Shown here: positions 34,491 through 43,829 of the stretch, in pieces
Layout of the letters: every line of letters begins with the position of its first letter
Numbering within the stretch: the stretch's first letter is position 1
Notes under the pieces: generated by a model
Databases searched by the model: none
What the model was told of the DNA's origin: nothing
What the model saw: only the letters and a program-made list of their open reading frames with translations
Source: JAIBJN01 sp963842305
GTDB taxonomy: Bacteria; Actinomycetota; Thermoleophilia; Gaiellales; Gaiellaceae
Length of the DNA: 64,000 nt
Direction: 5' to 3'
NCBI GenBank assembly: GCA_963842305.1
Contig: CAWJFW010000002.1
Span: 62,001-126,000 of the forward strand
Translations under genes and position numbers: made by a program

Positions 34491-34828
34491 TCGCGGGCCG
34501 CGAGAGCGGCTCGAGGAAAGTCCGGACACCGAAGGGCAGGACGCTGGGGAAACCCCAGGCGGCGAAAGCCGACGGAAAGTGGCACAGAAAGGAGACCGCC
34601 ACCGGCGAACCTCAATCTCCGGAGACGCCGGCGGTAAGGGTGAAAAGGTGGGGTAAGAGCCCACCAGCGTCGTGGTGACACGGCGGCTGCCAAACCCCGT
34701 CCGGTGCAAGGCGAACAGGCTCCGCCAGAGGTGGCCCGCCGAGGAGCCGGGTGCGCCGCACGAGCCTCCGGGGAACCGGAGGCCGAGATAGATGATCACC
34801 CCCGACAGAATCCGGCTTACAGGCCTGC
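34478..34828 (+). ncRNA. rnpB: RNase P RNA, bacterial type A
   Basis: The conserved core is clear: GAGGAAAGTCCGGAC near the 5' end, a central AAGGGTGAAAAGGTGGGGTAAGAG segment split by helices, GTGCAAGGCGAACAGG, and GACAGAATCCGGCTTACAGG near the 3' end. The terminal helix pairs GCAGGCC (34478-34484) with GGCCTGC (34822-34828). RNase P RNA removes 5' leaders from pre-tRNAs. A strong terminator follows. Confidence 0.95.
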
Positions 34829-34833
34829 TACGG

Positions 34834-34859
34834 AAAGAGCCCTGGGAACAGGGCTCTTT
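34834..34859 (+). terminator. rho-independent terminator of rnpB
   Basis: Perfect 11-bp stem AAAGAGCCCTG/CAGGGCTCTTT with a GGAA tetraloop, five bases after the RNase P RNA end. Confidence 0.85.
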
Positions 34860-34912
34860 CTATGCCTGCGATCCGCCGGCGACTCGTCCGCGAATGGGAG
34901 CCCCAGTTACTG

Positions 34913-35479
34913 CTACTTGGCCCGCTCGTAGATGAGGACCAGCACGCCGTCCGGCCCGACGGGTGTCGCCTCGGTGAGCCGCCAGTCGGACTTCTCGCTG
35001 GTCTCGCCGAACAGGCGCCGCCCGGTGCCGAGGATGACTGGGAAGACCATCAGGTGCAGTTCGTCGACGAGGTCAGCCTCGATCAGCGCCTGCACGAGGC
35101 GGAGGCTTCCGGGCACCTGAATGATCCCGTCGAGATCCTCCTTGAGCTTCGACGCCGCCTGCACGGCGTCTTCCTTGAGGACCGTGGTGTTGTTCCACTC
35201 CGGCTGCTCGAGGGTCGAGGAGACGACGTACTTGGGCATGCTGTTGAACTTGTCTGCGAACTCGCCGTCCCGCGACGGCCATGCGCCGGCGAAACTCTCG
35301 TACGTGACCCGCCCGATCAAGAGCGCTTCACTTTCGAGCGACTCCTCGAGCTTGAACTGGTTCCCGTCCTCGCCGCGATCGAATTCAAAGCTCCAACCGG
35401 GGTATTTGAAGTCTTCGCCGCCCGGCGCCTGCATGACGCCGTCAAGCGACACGAACTCGGTAACGACCAACTTGCCCAT
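34913..35479 (-). CDS. dihydrofolate reductase/RibD C-terminal-like protein
   Basis: The 188-residue protein belongs to the YyaP/YwjB-type group of the DHFR/RibD-C fold: MGKLVVTEFVSLDGV at the start, ALLIGRVTYESFAGAWP, IIQVPGSLRLVQALI and FPVILGTGRRLFGE. Members bind NADPH but physiological substrates are unclear; this is not assumed to be folate DHFR. A strong AAGGAG precedes the ATG at 35479. Stand-alone gene. Confidence 0.88.
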   Translation of the reverse strand: MGKLVVTEFVSLDGVMQAPGGEDFKYPGWSFEFDRGEDGNQFKLEESLESEALLIGRVTYESFAGAWPSRDGEFADKFNSMPKYVVSSTLEQPEWNNTTVLKEDAVQAASKLKEDLDGIIQVPGSLRLVQALIEADLVDELHLMVFPVILGTGRRLFGETSEKSDWRLTEATPVGPDGVLVLIYERAK

Positions 35480-35590
35480 CTGGTGCTCCTTCTCCGTTGC
35501 TGTTACGTCTGGGACCGCCTTGCAGTCCGGAACTCATCGCTCGTGATGACTCAGCAGCGGGCCGCGGGTCTTGCCGGTCGGTCCAGTTCC

Positions 35591-36694
35591 TCATGCGACG
35601 CCTGCGACCGCGTGCGACTCGGCGTCTGGTTCCATGAAACGGACGAGGCGCTCCGCCTCGCCACGAAGCTCGCGGCGCGCGTGGACGGGCAAGCGTCCGA
35701 ACGGCCGGAGCGTGATCGTCGCCTTCCTCTTGCTTCGATCGACCTCCCACTTGCCGGCCACGGCGCCGTCGACGAGGAACGTCGGGGTCGAGTGCGGAGT
35801 CTTCGTGTCGAAGACGAGCGGCCGGTAGTCCTCCGGCAGGATCTGCGTCCCGCGCGCGTGGACGAGGAGCGTCGCGTCCCAGGTCGGAAGGAAGCGGGGA
35901 GGAACCTTGGTCGATCCGTCCGGGCGAGGGAGCCGTGGCAGGTCGATCAACTCCCGGTCCTCCTCGTCGCGAAAGCGGCGTAAGGTCAGGCGCTCGGCGG
36001 CGGGCTCCAGGTCGGCGGTCGGGAGCCCGGCCCAGTTGGCCGCGTCGGCAAGCCGTGCCGGGCCGAAGCCCCGCAGGTAGCGGCTCAAGAGGGTCTCAAC
36101 GGCCTCCTCCGGCGTGACGTCGGGCGGGCCGATCCACTCGTCTGCGAGCGCATAAAGATCGGCGCGACGGCGCTCCCACGTGCCCGACGGTGGGGCGCGC
36201 ACCAGGTCGACCCAGGCGCTGAGGCCGTTCCAGAGGTGCGTGGGGCGCTCCGGGTCGCGTTTGCGGGCAAGCGCGAGCATCTCGCCGCGTTCGCCGACGC
36301 CACCAGCGAGTTCCTTCCGCACCTCCTTGGCGGCGGCCTTCAGATCGGAGCTCGACAGCCGCTTCCTGTCGAAGCGCAGCCAGGCGGCCTGGCGGGCCGA
36401 CCGGCTGCCGAGTGCAAAGGCCCAGTAGTCGCCGGCCGAGACGAGATGGATCGTCGAGCGCAGGAGGGTTCCCTGCACCACTCGACGCTGCTCCAGAGCT
36501 CGGGTGAGATGGTTCAGGCCGAATCGCTCGAGCCTGCTCCAGAGTCCGATGTACGAGCTGGGCGCGTACTGGGCCTGGATGCCGGCGACGCGTTCTACCG
36601 CCCGGACGAGCGGCAGCCTCGAGCGTTCGAGCAGGAGCTGCCGCGCGAGCAGCGCACGATTGCGGTCGAGCGTCGTCAGCACCTTCCCGGCCAT
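35591..36694 (-). CDS. HTH_42 winged-helix protein (AlkZ-like)
   Basis: The 367-residue protein from ATG 36694 belongs to the HTH_42/YcaQ superfamily of tandem winged helices. Residues around 39-46 read AGIQAQYA, containing the Q-x-Q motif that is catalytic in the DNA glycosylase AlkZ. AlkZ excises alkylated bases and interstrand crosslinks. Whether this member is a glycosylase or only DNA-binding is open. Twenty-nine upstream in-frame codons overlap nothing needed and are not included. Confidence 0.75.
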   Translation of the reverse strand: MAGKVLTTLDRNRALLARQLLLERSRLPLVRAVERVAGIQAQYAPSSYIGLWSRLERFGLNHLTRALEQRRVVQGTLLRSTIHLVSAGDYWAFALGSRSARQAAWLRFDRKRLSSSDLKAAAKEVRKELAGGVGERGEMLALARKRDPERPTHLWNGLSAWVDLVRAPPSGTWERRRADLYALADEWIGPPDVTPEEAVETLLSRYLRGFGPARLADAANWAGLPTADLEPAAERLTLRRFRDEEDRELIDLPRLPRPDGSTKVPPRFLPTWDATLLVHARGTQILPEDYRPLVFDTKTPHSTPTFLVDGAVAGKWEVDRSKRKATITLRPFGRLPVHARRELRGEAERLVRFMEPDAESHAVAGVA

Positions 36695-36722
36695 GGTCGG
36701 GAAGCTACCGAGAGCGTGCGTG

Positions 36723-38486
36723 TCAGGCGCGCGCGTCCTGCCAGGGCTTGAAGGCGTTGTCGTGCCTGATGACCGATGCAAGCTCCGGATAGTGGCGCAC
36801 GATCACCTTCGACATCGACGCGTCGTCGATCCACTCGAGCCCGGTCGGCGTGTACACCTCTGGACGGTAGTCGGTCGTGAAGAAGCGGTCGCTCTTCAGC
36901 CGCCGCGACGCCATCAGGAGGAACACGCGGAACGCCGTGTCGCAGAAGGCGAAGCCCAGGGGGCGCCGCTCCGCGAACAGCCCCACCATGGTGTCAACCC
37001 GGTCGACGTGCCCGTAGACGTCCCGTAGCTGCGCCGCCACCTCCGGGTCGCCCGCCAGTTCCTCGAACGACGCGACCGGCTTTCGGTGCATGAGGGTGCG
37101 GAACTCGTTGTAGCGCGGAACGCCGCGCTCGCGGTCCCGAAGGATGTCCACAGTCGCGAGGTCGACCGGCGGGCCGTCCGGGTCCGGCCGGAAGTCGCGG
37201 ATGAAGGAGGTGGGGTAGTTGTGGAGGACGAGCGCGCCCGGATGGCTGATCGCGAAGGAGTAGAAGGCGTCGGCGACTCCGACCTCGCCGAGCGGCTTTC
37301 GCCACTTTCCTGGCCCGATCTCTGCGAACTCGACGCGGGTGGCGGCCGCACGGTCGAGCGGGGTGAACTCGAATTCGTCGGGAATGAGCGGGTGCATGCG
37401 GTAGACCGAGACGAACTCCTCCGTCAGCGAGTAGGGAGCGCCGTGGTGATTGGTCGGCGAGCCGGGGATGCCACTCAGGACGTCGTTTTGCCCGAGGCGT
37501 CCGAACTTCCTGCGGACGCGCTCGCCCGCGATGCCGTACCAGTTGGCGTGCATGCCGCGTTCGGTCGTCGGGTGGGCGATGATCGCCGGCGTCCACTCGA
37601 CCGTGTGGATCTTCGCCATCACGGCCGCGGTGATCAGCCGGGCCTTGTCGAAGAGCTCCTCGTCGGTCAACCCCCCATGTTCCCGACGCAGCGCGTCGCA
37701 GATCGCGTTGTGCTCGCGGATGAAGAGCGCATGGAGGATGCCGAGCCCGATCCAGAAATTGCCGCGGGGGCCCACCGGGTCGAGGAGCGGATCGAGCGTC
37801 GCGGGGTGCAGCCCGTCGTCGCCGATGTGGAGCTTGCCGTCCGTCCCCGTGCGTGCGAGGTCCTGGAAGGCCTGGTCGTTGCCGTAGATCTGCGAGCCGT
37901 CCCACCAGTGGGTGTCCTTCGTGGGGTAGACCGGGGGCATTCCGTCGACGGCCGCTTCGGGGTCTGCCACGCTGCTCGGGACCTTCATCGTTCGCTCGGG
38001 CCAGTCGGCGTCGTCCTTCTCGAGCTCGATGGAGATCGGCTTGGACGGATCCGTCTCGTGGCTCATCCAGTCGTGCACCTCGAACTGGATCCACGCCGCG
38101 GCCAGGAGATTGATCGACTCGGCCGGGATGAAGCGCTCCCTGGCCAGGAGCTTGCGGCTGATCAGGCGCGGGCTCGGCTCCAGGAGGTCCCTCTCTGCCT
38201 CCGGGAAGGCGCGGTCGAGCGGGACATTGCGGCCGAAGCGAGTGCCCATGCTCCCCATCGAGGGATGGCGCAGGTCGTTCCAGCGGCCGTCCAGCGTCCG
38301 TGCCTTCAGGTCGGCGGGTCTCGGCGGAGGCGGCTTGACCAACCCGGTGTCCGTGAGGTTGCTCTCACGGAGCTGCTCGCGGAGCCCGATCAGCGTGACG
38401 ATGCCAAGGGGCCGCGGGAGCCGATCCCACCCGATCTTCGTGTCGAGGAACGAGGAAAGCGGGGTGAGAAGGCGCGCAAAGCCCAT
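36723..38486 (-). CDS. haem peroxidase, alpha-dioxygenase/cyclooxygenase-like
   Basis: The 587-residue protein is an animal-type haem peroxidase. The distal His138 lies in FEVHDW (with H143 after it) and the proximal His365 in VYRMHPLIPDEF. Tyr362, three residues before the proximal His, matches the radical-forming tyrosine of cyclooxygenases and fatty-acid alpha-dioxygenases, unlike myeloperoxidase-type enzymes. It has no obvious signal peptide. A fatty-acid oxygenase role is inferred. Stand-alone gene. Confidence 0.82.
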   Translation of the reverse strand: MGFARLLTPLSSFLDTKIGWDRLPRPLGIVTLIGLREQLRESNLTDTGLVKPPPPRPADLKARTLDGRWNDLRHPSMGSMGTRFGRNVPLDRAFPEAERDLLEPSPRLISRKLLARERFIPAESINLLAAAWIQFEVHDWMSHETDPSKPISIELEKDDADWPERTMKVPSSVADPEAAVDGMPPVYPTKDTHWWDGSQIYGNDQAFQDLARTGTDGKLHIGDDGLHPATLDPLLDPVGPRGNFWIGLGILHALFIREHNAICDALRREHGGLTDEELFDKARLITAAVMAKIHTVEWTPAIIAHPTTERGMHANWYGIAGERVRRKFGRLGQNDVLSGIPGSPTNHHGAPYSLTEEFVSVYRMHPLIPDEFEFTPLDRAAATRVEFAEIGPGKWRKPLGEVGVADAFYSFAISHPGALVLHNYPTSFIRDFRPDPDGPPVDLATVDILRDRERGVPRYNEFRTLMHRKPVASFEELAGDPEVAAQLRDVYGHVDRVDTMVGLFAERRPLGFAFCDTAFRVFLLMASRRLKSDRFFTTDYRPEVYTPTGLEWIDDASMSKVIVRHYPELASVIRHDNAFKPWQDARA

Positions 38487-38553
38487 GAGATCCTGGCTAG
38501 CGGCCGATAAAACACCCTTCCCAGACAGGCGTCAAGCTGGAAGACTGCCGCCC

Positions 38554-39246
38554 GTGGAGCTCGCGCCAGGAATCGTGGCCGTGGGAGACGAGACGCGGGG
38601 CTGGGTCCGCGCCTTCCTCGTGGCCGACGGGAAGGACCTCACGCTCGTGGACTCCCTCGCGGACGCCCACCCCTTTCAGATCCTGGCTGCGATCCGACGG
38701 ATGGGCCGCTCGGTGACGGACGTGAAGCGGATCTGGGTCACGCATGCGCACTTCTCCCACCTGTGCGGCCTGGCCGCCATGAAGCAATTGAGCGGCGCGA
38801 CGGTGTCTTCCCACTCGTTCGAGGCCGACATCGTCTCGGGCGACCGCAAGGCACAGCGGGTGTCCCCGTTCCCGAAGCGCCCGTACCGCGCCTACATCCC
38901 GTTCCAGCTCGGCCTCGCGCTCGGGCTCGGAGATCACCCGCCGTGCCCGGTCGACGACGGCCTCGTCGATGAGCACGAGGAGGGTGGCCTGGTCGTGCTC
39001 CACACGCCCGGACACACGCCCGGCCATCTCGCGTTCTGGTCCGAGAAGCACAAGGTCCTGCTCTCCGGCGACGCGATCGTGACCTGGCCCGAACTCGCCC
39101 CCGGTTGGGATTCGTTCACGCTCAACGAGCGCCAGCGTCGCTCGTCGCTCGAGCGCATGGCGGTCCTGGCTCCGAGCAAGGTCGGGGTCGGGCACGGCGA
39201 TCCGATCGTCGAACGCTCGGAAGAGCGCGTGAGCTCTCTTCTCTGA
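38554..39246 (+). CDS. metallo-beta-lactamase-fold hydrolase
   Basis: The 230-residue MBL-fold protein from GTG 38554 has THAHFSHLCG at 63-72, HTPGHTPGHLAFW, LLSGDAIV and GVGHGDPI. The usual HxHxDH motif reads H64-A-H66-F-S68-H69: the Asp that binds the second metal and activates water is Ser. It may use one metal or another geometry. Divergent from the haem peroxidase gene. The substrate is unknown. Confidence 0.82.
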   Translation: MELAPGIVAVGDETRGWVRAFLVADGKDLTLVDSLADAHPFQILAAIRRMGRSVTDVKRIWVTHAHFSHLCGLAAMKQLSGATVSSHSFEADIVSGDRKAQRVSPFPKRPYRAYIPFQLGLALGLGDHPPCPVDDGLVDEHEEGGLVVLHTPGHTPGHLAFWSEKHKVLLSGDAIVTWPELAPGWDSFTLNERQRRSSLERMAVLAPSKVGVGHGDPIVERSEERVSSLL

Positions 39247-39343
39247 CGCCGCGCGGGCGCCCGCCGTAAACTCGCCTGGAAACCTGTCCCAACTGCGGTG
39301 GGCGGGGCCGGAGAGGCCGGCCTTGCGCCGCGCGGAGAGCCGC

Positions 39344-42300
39344 ATGACGCTAGCGAGGTCCCCTTCCCGGGCACGCAAGACGGTCACGGTCGTCTTCTCC
39401 GACGTCGCGGAGTCGACGAGGCTCGGCTCGGAGCTGGATCCCGAGGCCGTCCGCAGCATCATGTCGCGCTACTTCGAGGCTGCGTCTCGGGCGGTCGAGC
39501 GCCATGGCGGCACCGTCGAGAAGTTCATCGGGGATGCCGTCATGGCCGTCTTCGGGATCCCGGCGGTCCACGAGGACGACGCGCTCCGCGCCGTCCGAGC
39601 CGTGGTCGAGATGCACGAAGCCGTCGATGAGCTCAACCGAGAGCTCGAGCAGGAGCAGGGCATCGAGCTGCAACTCCGCACCGGCGTGAACACGGGCGAA
39701 GTGGTCGTCGGCGATCCTGCCGACGGTCAGACCCTCGTCACCGGCGACACGGTGAACGTCGCGGCCCGCCTCGAGCAGTCTGCCGGGCCGGGAGAGATCC
39801 TGATCGGCGAGGCGACGCACCGGCTCGTGCGGGACGCCGTCAGGCTGGAGCCGACGGGGCCGCTCACGCTCAAGGGCAAGGACGAAGGCGTCCACTCCTG
39901 GCGGGTGCTCGAGATCGTCGATGGGAACGCCGGGCTGGAGCGCAGTCCGGACTCGCCGTTCGTGGGGCGCCGAGCCGAGCTCGCGCGACTGCGCGATGCC
40001 TTCGAAGAGGTCGTCCGCGATTCGAATGTCTCTCTCTTCACCGTCCTGGGCGGCGCAGGCATCGGGAAGTCGCGGCTGGCGCGGGAGTTGGAGACCTCCG
40101 TTTCCGATGCGGCCAGGGTCTTGACCGGCCGTTGTCTGCCGTACGGCGACGGGATCACCTACTGGCCGCTCTTCGAGATCGTGCGCGACCTCGTGAGCGG
40201 GGACGAGGAGCCCTCGCCGGCGATCGCGCGTCTCCTGACGGGTCGCGAGGGCGCCGACGCAATTGCCGAGCGCATCGCCGGAGCGCTCGGGCACTCGACC
40301 CAGGCGGCGTCGGCGGAGGAGACGTCCTGGGCCGTTCGGAAGCTCTTCGAGGCGCTTGCCGAGAAGCGTCCGTTGGTCGTCGTGTTCGAGGATCTGCACT
40401 GGGCGGAGCCGACGCTGCTCGACATGGTCGAGTACATCGCCGACTGGTCGCGCGGGGCGCCGATCTTCCTCGTTTGCCTCGCGCGGCCGGAGCTGCTCGA
40501 GAAGCGGCCGCGGTGGGGCGGCGGCGAGCCCACGACCACGATGCTGCTCGAGCCGCTCACGGCTGCCGAATCGGGAGCCCTGATCGACTGCCTGCAAGGC
40601 GACGCAGCCCTCCAGCCCGAGACCCGCACGCGCATCGCCGAGACGGCCGAGGGTAACCCGCTCTACGTCGAGCAGATGGTGGCCATGCTCGCCGAGGGCG
40701 ATCCGGGCGAGGGGCCGCTCGAGATCCCGCCCACGATTCAGGGTCTGCTCGCCGCCCGTCTCGACCGACTGGGCGACGGGGAGCGCGCCGTGATCGAGCG
40801 GGCGTGCATCGTCGGGAAGCGCTTCTGGACCGCGGCCGTCGCCGGGCTCTCAGCAGAGAGCGATCACGACTCGGTCGAGGCGAATCTCGAACTTCTCGTC
40901 CGTAAGGACTTCATCGTTCCGGACCGGTCCGTCGTGCCCGGGGAGGAGGGTTACCGGTTTCGCCACCAGCTCATCCGCGACGCGGCGTACAACGGCGTTC
41001 CGAAGAGTGAGCGAGCGTTCCTCCACGAGCGTTTCGCGCGCCTGATCGAGGAGCGGGCGGGTGCGAACATCGTCGAAGTCGAGGAGATCCTCGGCTATCA
41101 CCTCGAACAGGCGGTCGAGTACCGGAAACAGCTCGGCCGTCCCGACGAGCACAGCGCCGCGCTCGGCCGCGAGGCGGCCGAGCGGCTGGCACGAGCGGGG
41201 AGCCGTGCCCACGCCCGGGGCGACGCCGCCGCCGCCGCAAACTTGCTCGGCCGCGCCGCGGACCTTCTCCCGGAGGAGGCTCCAGAGCGGACCGACCTGC
41301 TGCTGGAGCTGGGGTCGGCCCTCGTGGTCGCCGGGAGGCTCGCCGAGGCCGACGCGCCCCTCACGGAAGCGATCGCCGCCGGCGCGGCTTCCGGCGACCG
41401 GCGGCTGGAGCTCCACGCCGTCCTCGAGCGCGGGTTTCTTCGCGCCCTGACCGATCCGGAGGGGGTCGAGGAACTCCGTCGCGTTGCCGAGCAGGCCCTC
41501 CCGGAGCTCGAGGCTCTCGGAGACGAGCTCGGCCTCGCCAAGGCCTGGCGCCGCGTTGCGGACGTCCAGTGGATGGTCAACCACTGGAGCGAGCAGGCTC
41601 GGGCGCTCGAACAGGCGCTCGTGCACGCGCAGCGCGCCGGCGACCAGCGCGAGGCCGCCGGGGCTCTGATGCGCCTGCCGATGTCGCTGTACTACGGGCC
41701 CCTGCCCGTGGCCGAGGCGACTGCGCGGGCAGAGGCGGTCCTGCAACGAGCCCAGGGCGCGCGGGTGGTCGAGTCGACCGCACTCGTCTGCCTCGCCGGC
41801 CTCCATGCGCAGTCCGGTCGTTTCGACGAGGCGCGCCGGCTCCTCGCGCAGGGCCGCGCCATCTCGGACGAGCTCGGCTTCCGCGTGTGGGTCGCCGGGT
41901 TCTCGCTGGCGGCGGGTGACATCGAGATGCTGGCGGGTGACCCGGGCGCCGCCGAGCGGGAGCTGCGACGCGGCTACGAGGCGCTCGACGCAATGGGCGA
42001 GCGCGGGCTGCTCGCGACGGTGGCCGCCGAGCTGGCGCGCGCCGTTTGCGCGCAGGAGCGGTTCGAGGAGGCCGAGCAGCTCACCCGGGTGAGCGAGGAG
42101 CTGGCGCGGCCGCTCGACGTCGCAGCGCAGATCTCGTGGCGGACCGTGCGCGCGACGTGCTTCGCCGGTGGAGAGGAGTTGGGGGCGGCCGAGGACCTGG
42201 CGCGCGAGGCGCTCGAGGCGGTCGAGCAGACGGACGACCTGAATCGCCAGGCCCGCGTCCTCGCCGATCTGGCGGACGTCGTTCGGCAGGCCGGGCGCGA

Positions 42301-42418
42301 GGCCGAGGCGACTTCGCTCCAGGAACGGGCGCTCGCCCTTTTCGAGCGCCGGGGCAACGTCGTCTCCGCCGGACGGCTTCGGACCGAGCTCGCAAACCGT
42401 GCGCGATCGCCACAATAA
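39344..42418 (+). CDS. class III adenylate/guanylate cyclase fused to AAA-type ATPase and TPR-like repeats
   Basis: The 1024-residue regulator (or 1031 from TTG 39323) has an N-terminal cyclase domain with metal-binding FSDVAEST and FIGDAVMAVFG, and RTGVNTGEVVVGD plus TVNVAARLEQ. An orphan STAND/AAA-like ATPase follows with Walker A GGAGIGKS near residue 240 and VFEDLHWAEPTLLD. The C-terminal half is helical repeats. Such proteins are common in actinobacteria and are thought to sense proteins or ligands. The usual N-terminal zinc ribbon is absent. Confidence 0.9.
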   Translation: MTLARSPSRARKTVTVVFSDVAESTRLGSELDPEAVRSIMSRYFEAASRAVERHGGTVEKFIGDAVMAVFGIPAVHEDDALRAVRAVVEMHEAVDELNRELEQEQGIELQLRTGVNTGEVVVGDPADGQTLVTGDTVNVAARLEQSAGPGEILIGEATHRLVRDAVRLEPTGPLTLKGKDEGVHSWRVLEIVDGNAGLERSPDSPFVGRRAELARLRDAFEEVVRDSNVSLFTVLGGAGIGKSRLARELETSVSDAARVLTGRCLPYGDGITYWPLFEIVRDLVSGDEEPSPAIARLLTGREGADAIAERIAGALGHSTQAASAEETSWAVRKLFEALAEKRPLVVVFEDLHWAEPTLLDMVEYIADWSRGAPIFLVCLARPELLEKRPRWGGGEPTTTMLLEPLTAAESGALIDCLQGDAALQPETRTRIAETAEGNPLYVEQMVAMLAEGDPGEGPLEIPPTIQGLLAARLDRLGDGERAVIERACIVGKRFWTAAVAGLSAESDHDSVEANLELLVRKDFIVPDRSVVPGEEGYRFRHQLIRDAAYNGVPKSERAFLHERFARLIEERAGANIVEVEEILGYHLEQAVEYRKQLGRPDEHSAALGREAAERLARAGSRAHARGDAAAAANLLGRAADLLPEEAPERTDLLLELGSALVVAGRLAEADAPLTEAIAAGAASGDRRLELHAVLERGFLRALTDPEGVEELRRVAEQALPELEALGDELGLAKAWRRVADVQWMVNHWSEQARALEQALVHAQRAGDQREAAGALMRLPMSLYYGPLPVAEATARAEAVLQRAQGARVVESTALVCLAGLHAQSGRFDEARRLLAQGRAISDELGFRVWVAGFSLAAGDIEMLAGDPGAAERELRRGYEALDAMGERGLLATVAAELARAVCAQERFEEAEQLTRVSEELARPLDVAAQISWRTVRATCFAGGEELGAAEDLAREALEAVEQTDDLNRQARVLADLADVVRQAGREAEATSLQERALALFERRGNVVSAGRLRTELANRARSPQ

Positions 42419-42422
42419 GTAG

Positions 42423-43829
42423 ATGGGAAAAACGCTCTTCGAGCGTGTTTGGGAGGCCCACCTCGTCGCCGAGCCCGAGGGCGAAGCGCCGCTGCTCTAC
42501 GTCGACCTCCACCTCGTCCACGAGGTCACGTCGGCGCAGGCGTTCGAAGCCCTGCGGCTGGCCGGTCGGAAGGTGCGTCGCCCCGAGCTGACGCTGGCGA
42601 CGATGGACCACAACGTCCCGACCGACGATCGTCCCGCGGACGAGCTCGCCGCGGCTCAGCTCGAGGCCCTGCGCCGAAACTGCGAAGAGTTCGGCGTTCC
42701 CCTGTACGCGACCGGGAGCGGGCGCGAGGGCATCGTGCACGTGATCGGGCCGGAGCTCGGGCTTTCCCAGCCGGGAACGACGATCGTCTGCGGCGACAGT
42801 CACACGGCGACGCACGGCGCCGTCGGCGCGCTCGCATTCGGCATCGGCACGTCCGAGGTCGAGCACGTGCTCGCGACGCAGACCCTGCCTCAGCGAAGGC
42901 CGAAGACCATGCTCCTCGACTTCGTGGGGTCGCTGCCGCTCGGCGTCACCGCCAAGGACGTCATCCTCGGCGCGATCGGAAGGATCGGCGTCGCGGGCGG
43001 GGCCGGATACGTCCTCGAGTACGCGGGCGACGTGATCCGAAGTCTCCCCATGTCCGGCCGCATGACCATCTGCAACATGTCGATCGAGGCCGGCGCGCGT
43101 GCGGGGATGATCGCCCCCGACGAAACGACCTTCGCCTACCTCGAGGGTCGCCCCGCCGCTCCAAAGGGGGCCGAATGGGAGCGCGCGCTCGACCGCTGGC
43201 GCGCGCTGCTGTCGGATCCAGACGCCGCGTACGACCGCGTGCTGGAGCTCGACGTCGGAGAGCTTGCGCCGCAGGTCAGCTGGGGAACCAACCCGGGTAT
43301 GGTCGTCCCGGTCGACGGCGTCGTCCCCGACCCCTCCGACTTCGAGGACCCGGGGGAGCGCGATGCCGCCGAGCGCGCTCTCGCCTACATGGCGCTCGAT
43401 CCGGGGACACCGATCCGGGACATCGAGGTCGACCGCGTGTTCATCGGCTCCTGCACGAATGCGCGCATCGAGGACCTCCGCGAGGCGGCCGGCGTCGTCG
43501 CGGGGAAGAGCGTGCATCCGCGTGTGCGCGCGCTGGTCGTTCCGGGGTCTGCCGGCGTCAAGCGCCAGGCCGAGGACGAGGGGCTCGACCGCATCTTCGA
43601 ATCCGCCGGATTCGAATGGCGCCGGGCGGGCTGCTCGATGTGCCTGGGCATGAACCCCGACATCCTGCAGCCTGGAGAGCGCTGCGCGTCCACGTCCAAC
43701 CGGAACTTCGAGGGACGCCAGGGCAGCGGCGGGCGCACCCACCTCGTGAGCCCGGCGATGGCCGCTGCGACCGCTCTCGCGGGGCACTTCGTCGACGTCC
43801 GCGAGCTCTCGCTGGAGCCCGTGGCGTGA
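42423..43829 (+). CDS. leuC: 3-isopropylmalate dehydratase large subunit
   Basis: The 468-residue aconitase-family subunit isomerises 2- to 3-isopropylmalate. CGDSHTATHGAVGALAFG, GSCTNARIEDLR and GCSMCLGMNPD supply the [4Fe-4S] cysteines and active site. The ATG is at 42423, directly after the cyclase gene. leuD follows with a 4-base overlap. leuCD face the leuA-leuB operon convergently. Confidence 0.97.
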   Translation: MGKTLFERVWEAHLVAEPEGEAPLLYVDLHLVHEVTSAQAFEALRLAGRKVRRPELTLATMDHNVPTDDRPADELAAAQLEALRRNCEEFGVPLYATGSGREGIVHVIGPELGLSQPGTTIVCGDSHTATHGAVGALAFGIGTSEVEHVLATQTLPQRRPKTMLLDFVGSLPLGVTAKDVILGAIGRIGVAGGAGYVLEYAGDVIRSLPMSGRMTICNMSIEAGARAGMIAPDETTFAYLEGRPAAPKGAEWERALDRWRALLSDPDAAYDRVLELDVGELAPQVSWGTNPGMVVPVDGVVPDPSDFEDPGERDAAERALAYMALDPGTPIRDIEVDRVFIGSCTNARIEDLREAAGVVAGKSVHPRVRALVVPGSAGVKRQAEDEGLDRIFESAGFEWRRAGCSMCLGMNPDILQPGERCASTSNRNFEGRQGSGGRTHLVSPAMAAATALAGHFVDVRELSLEPVA

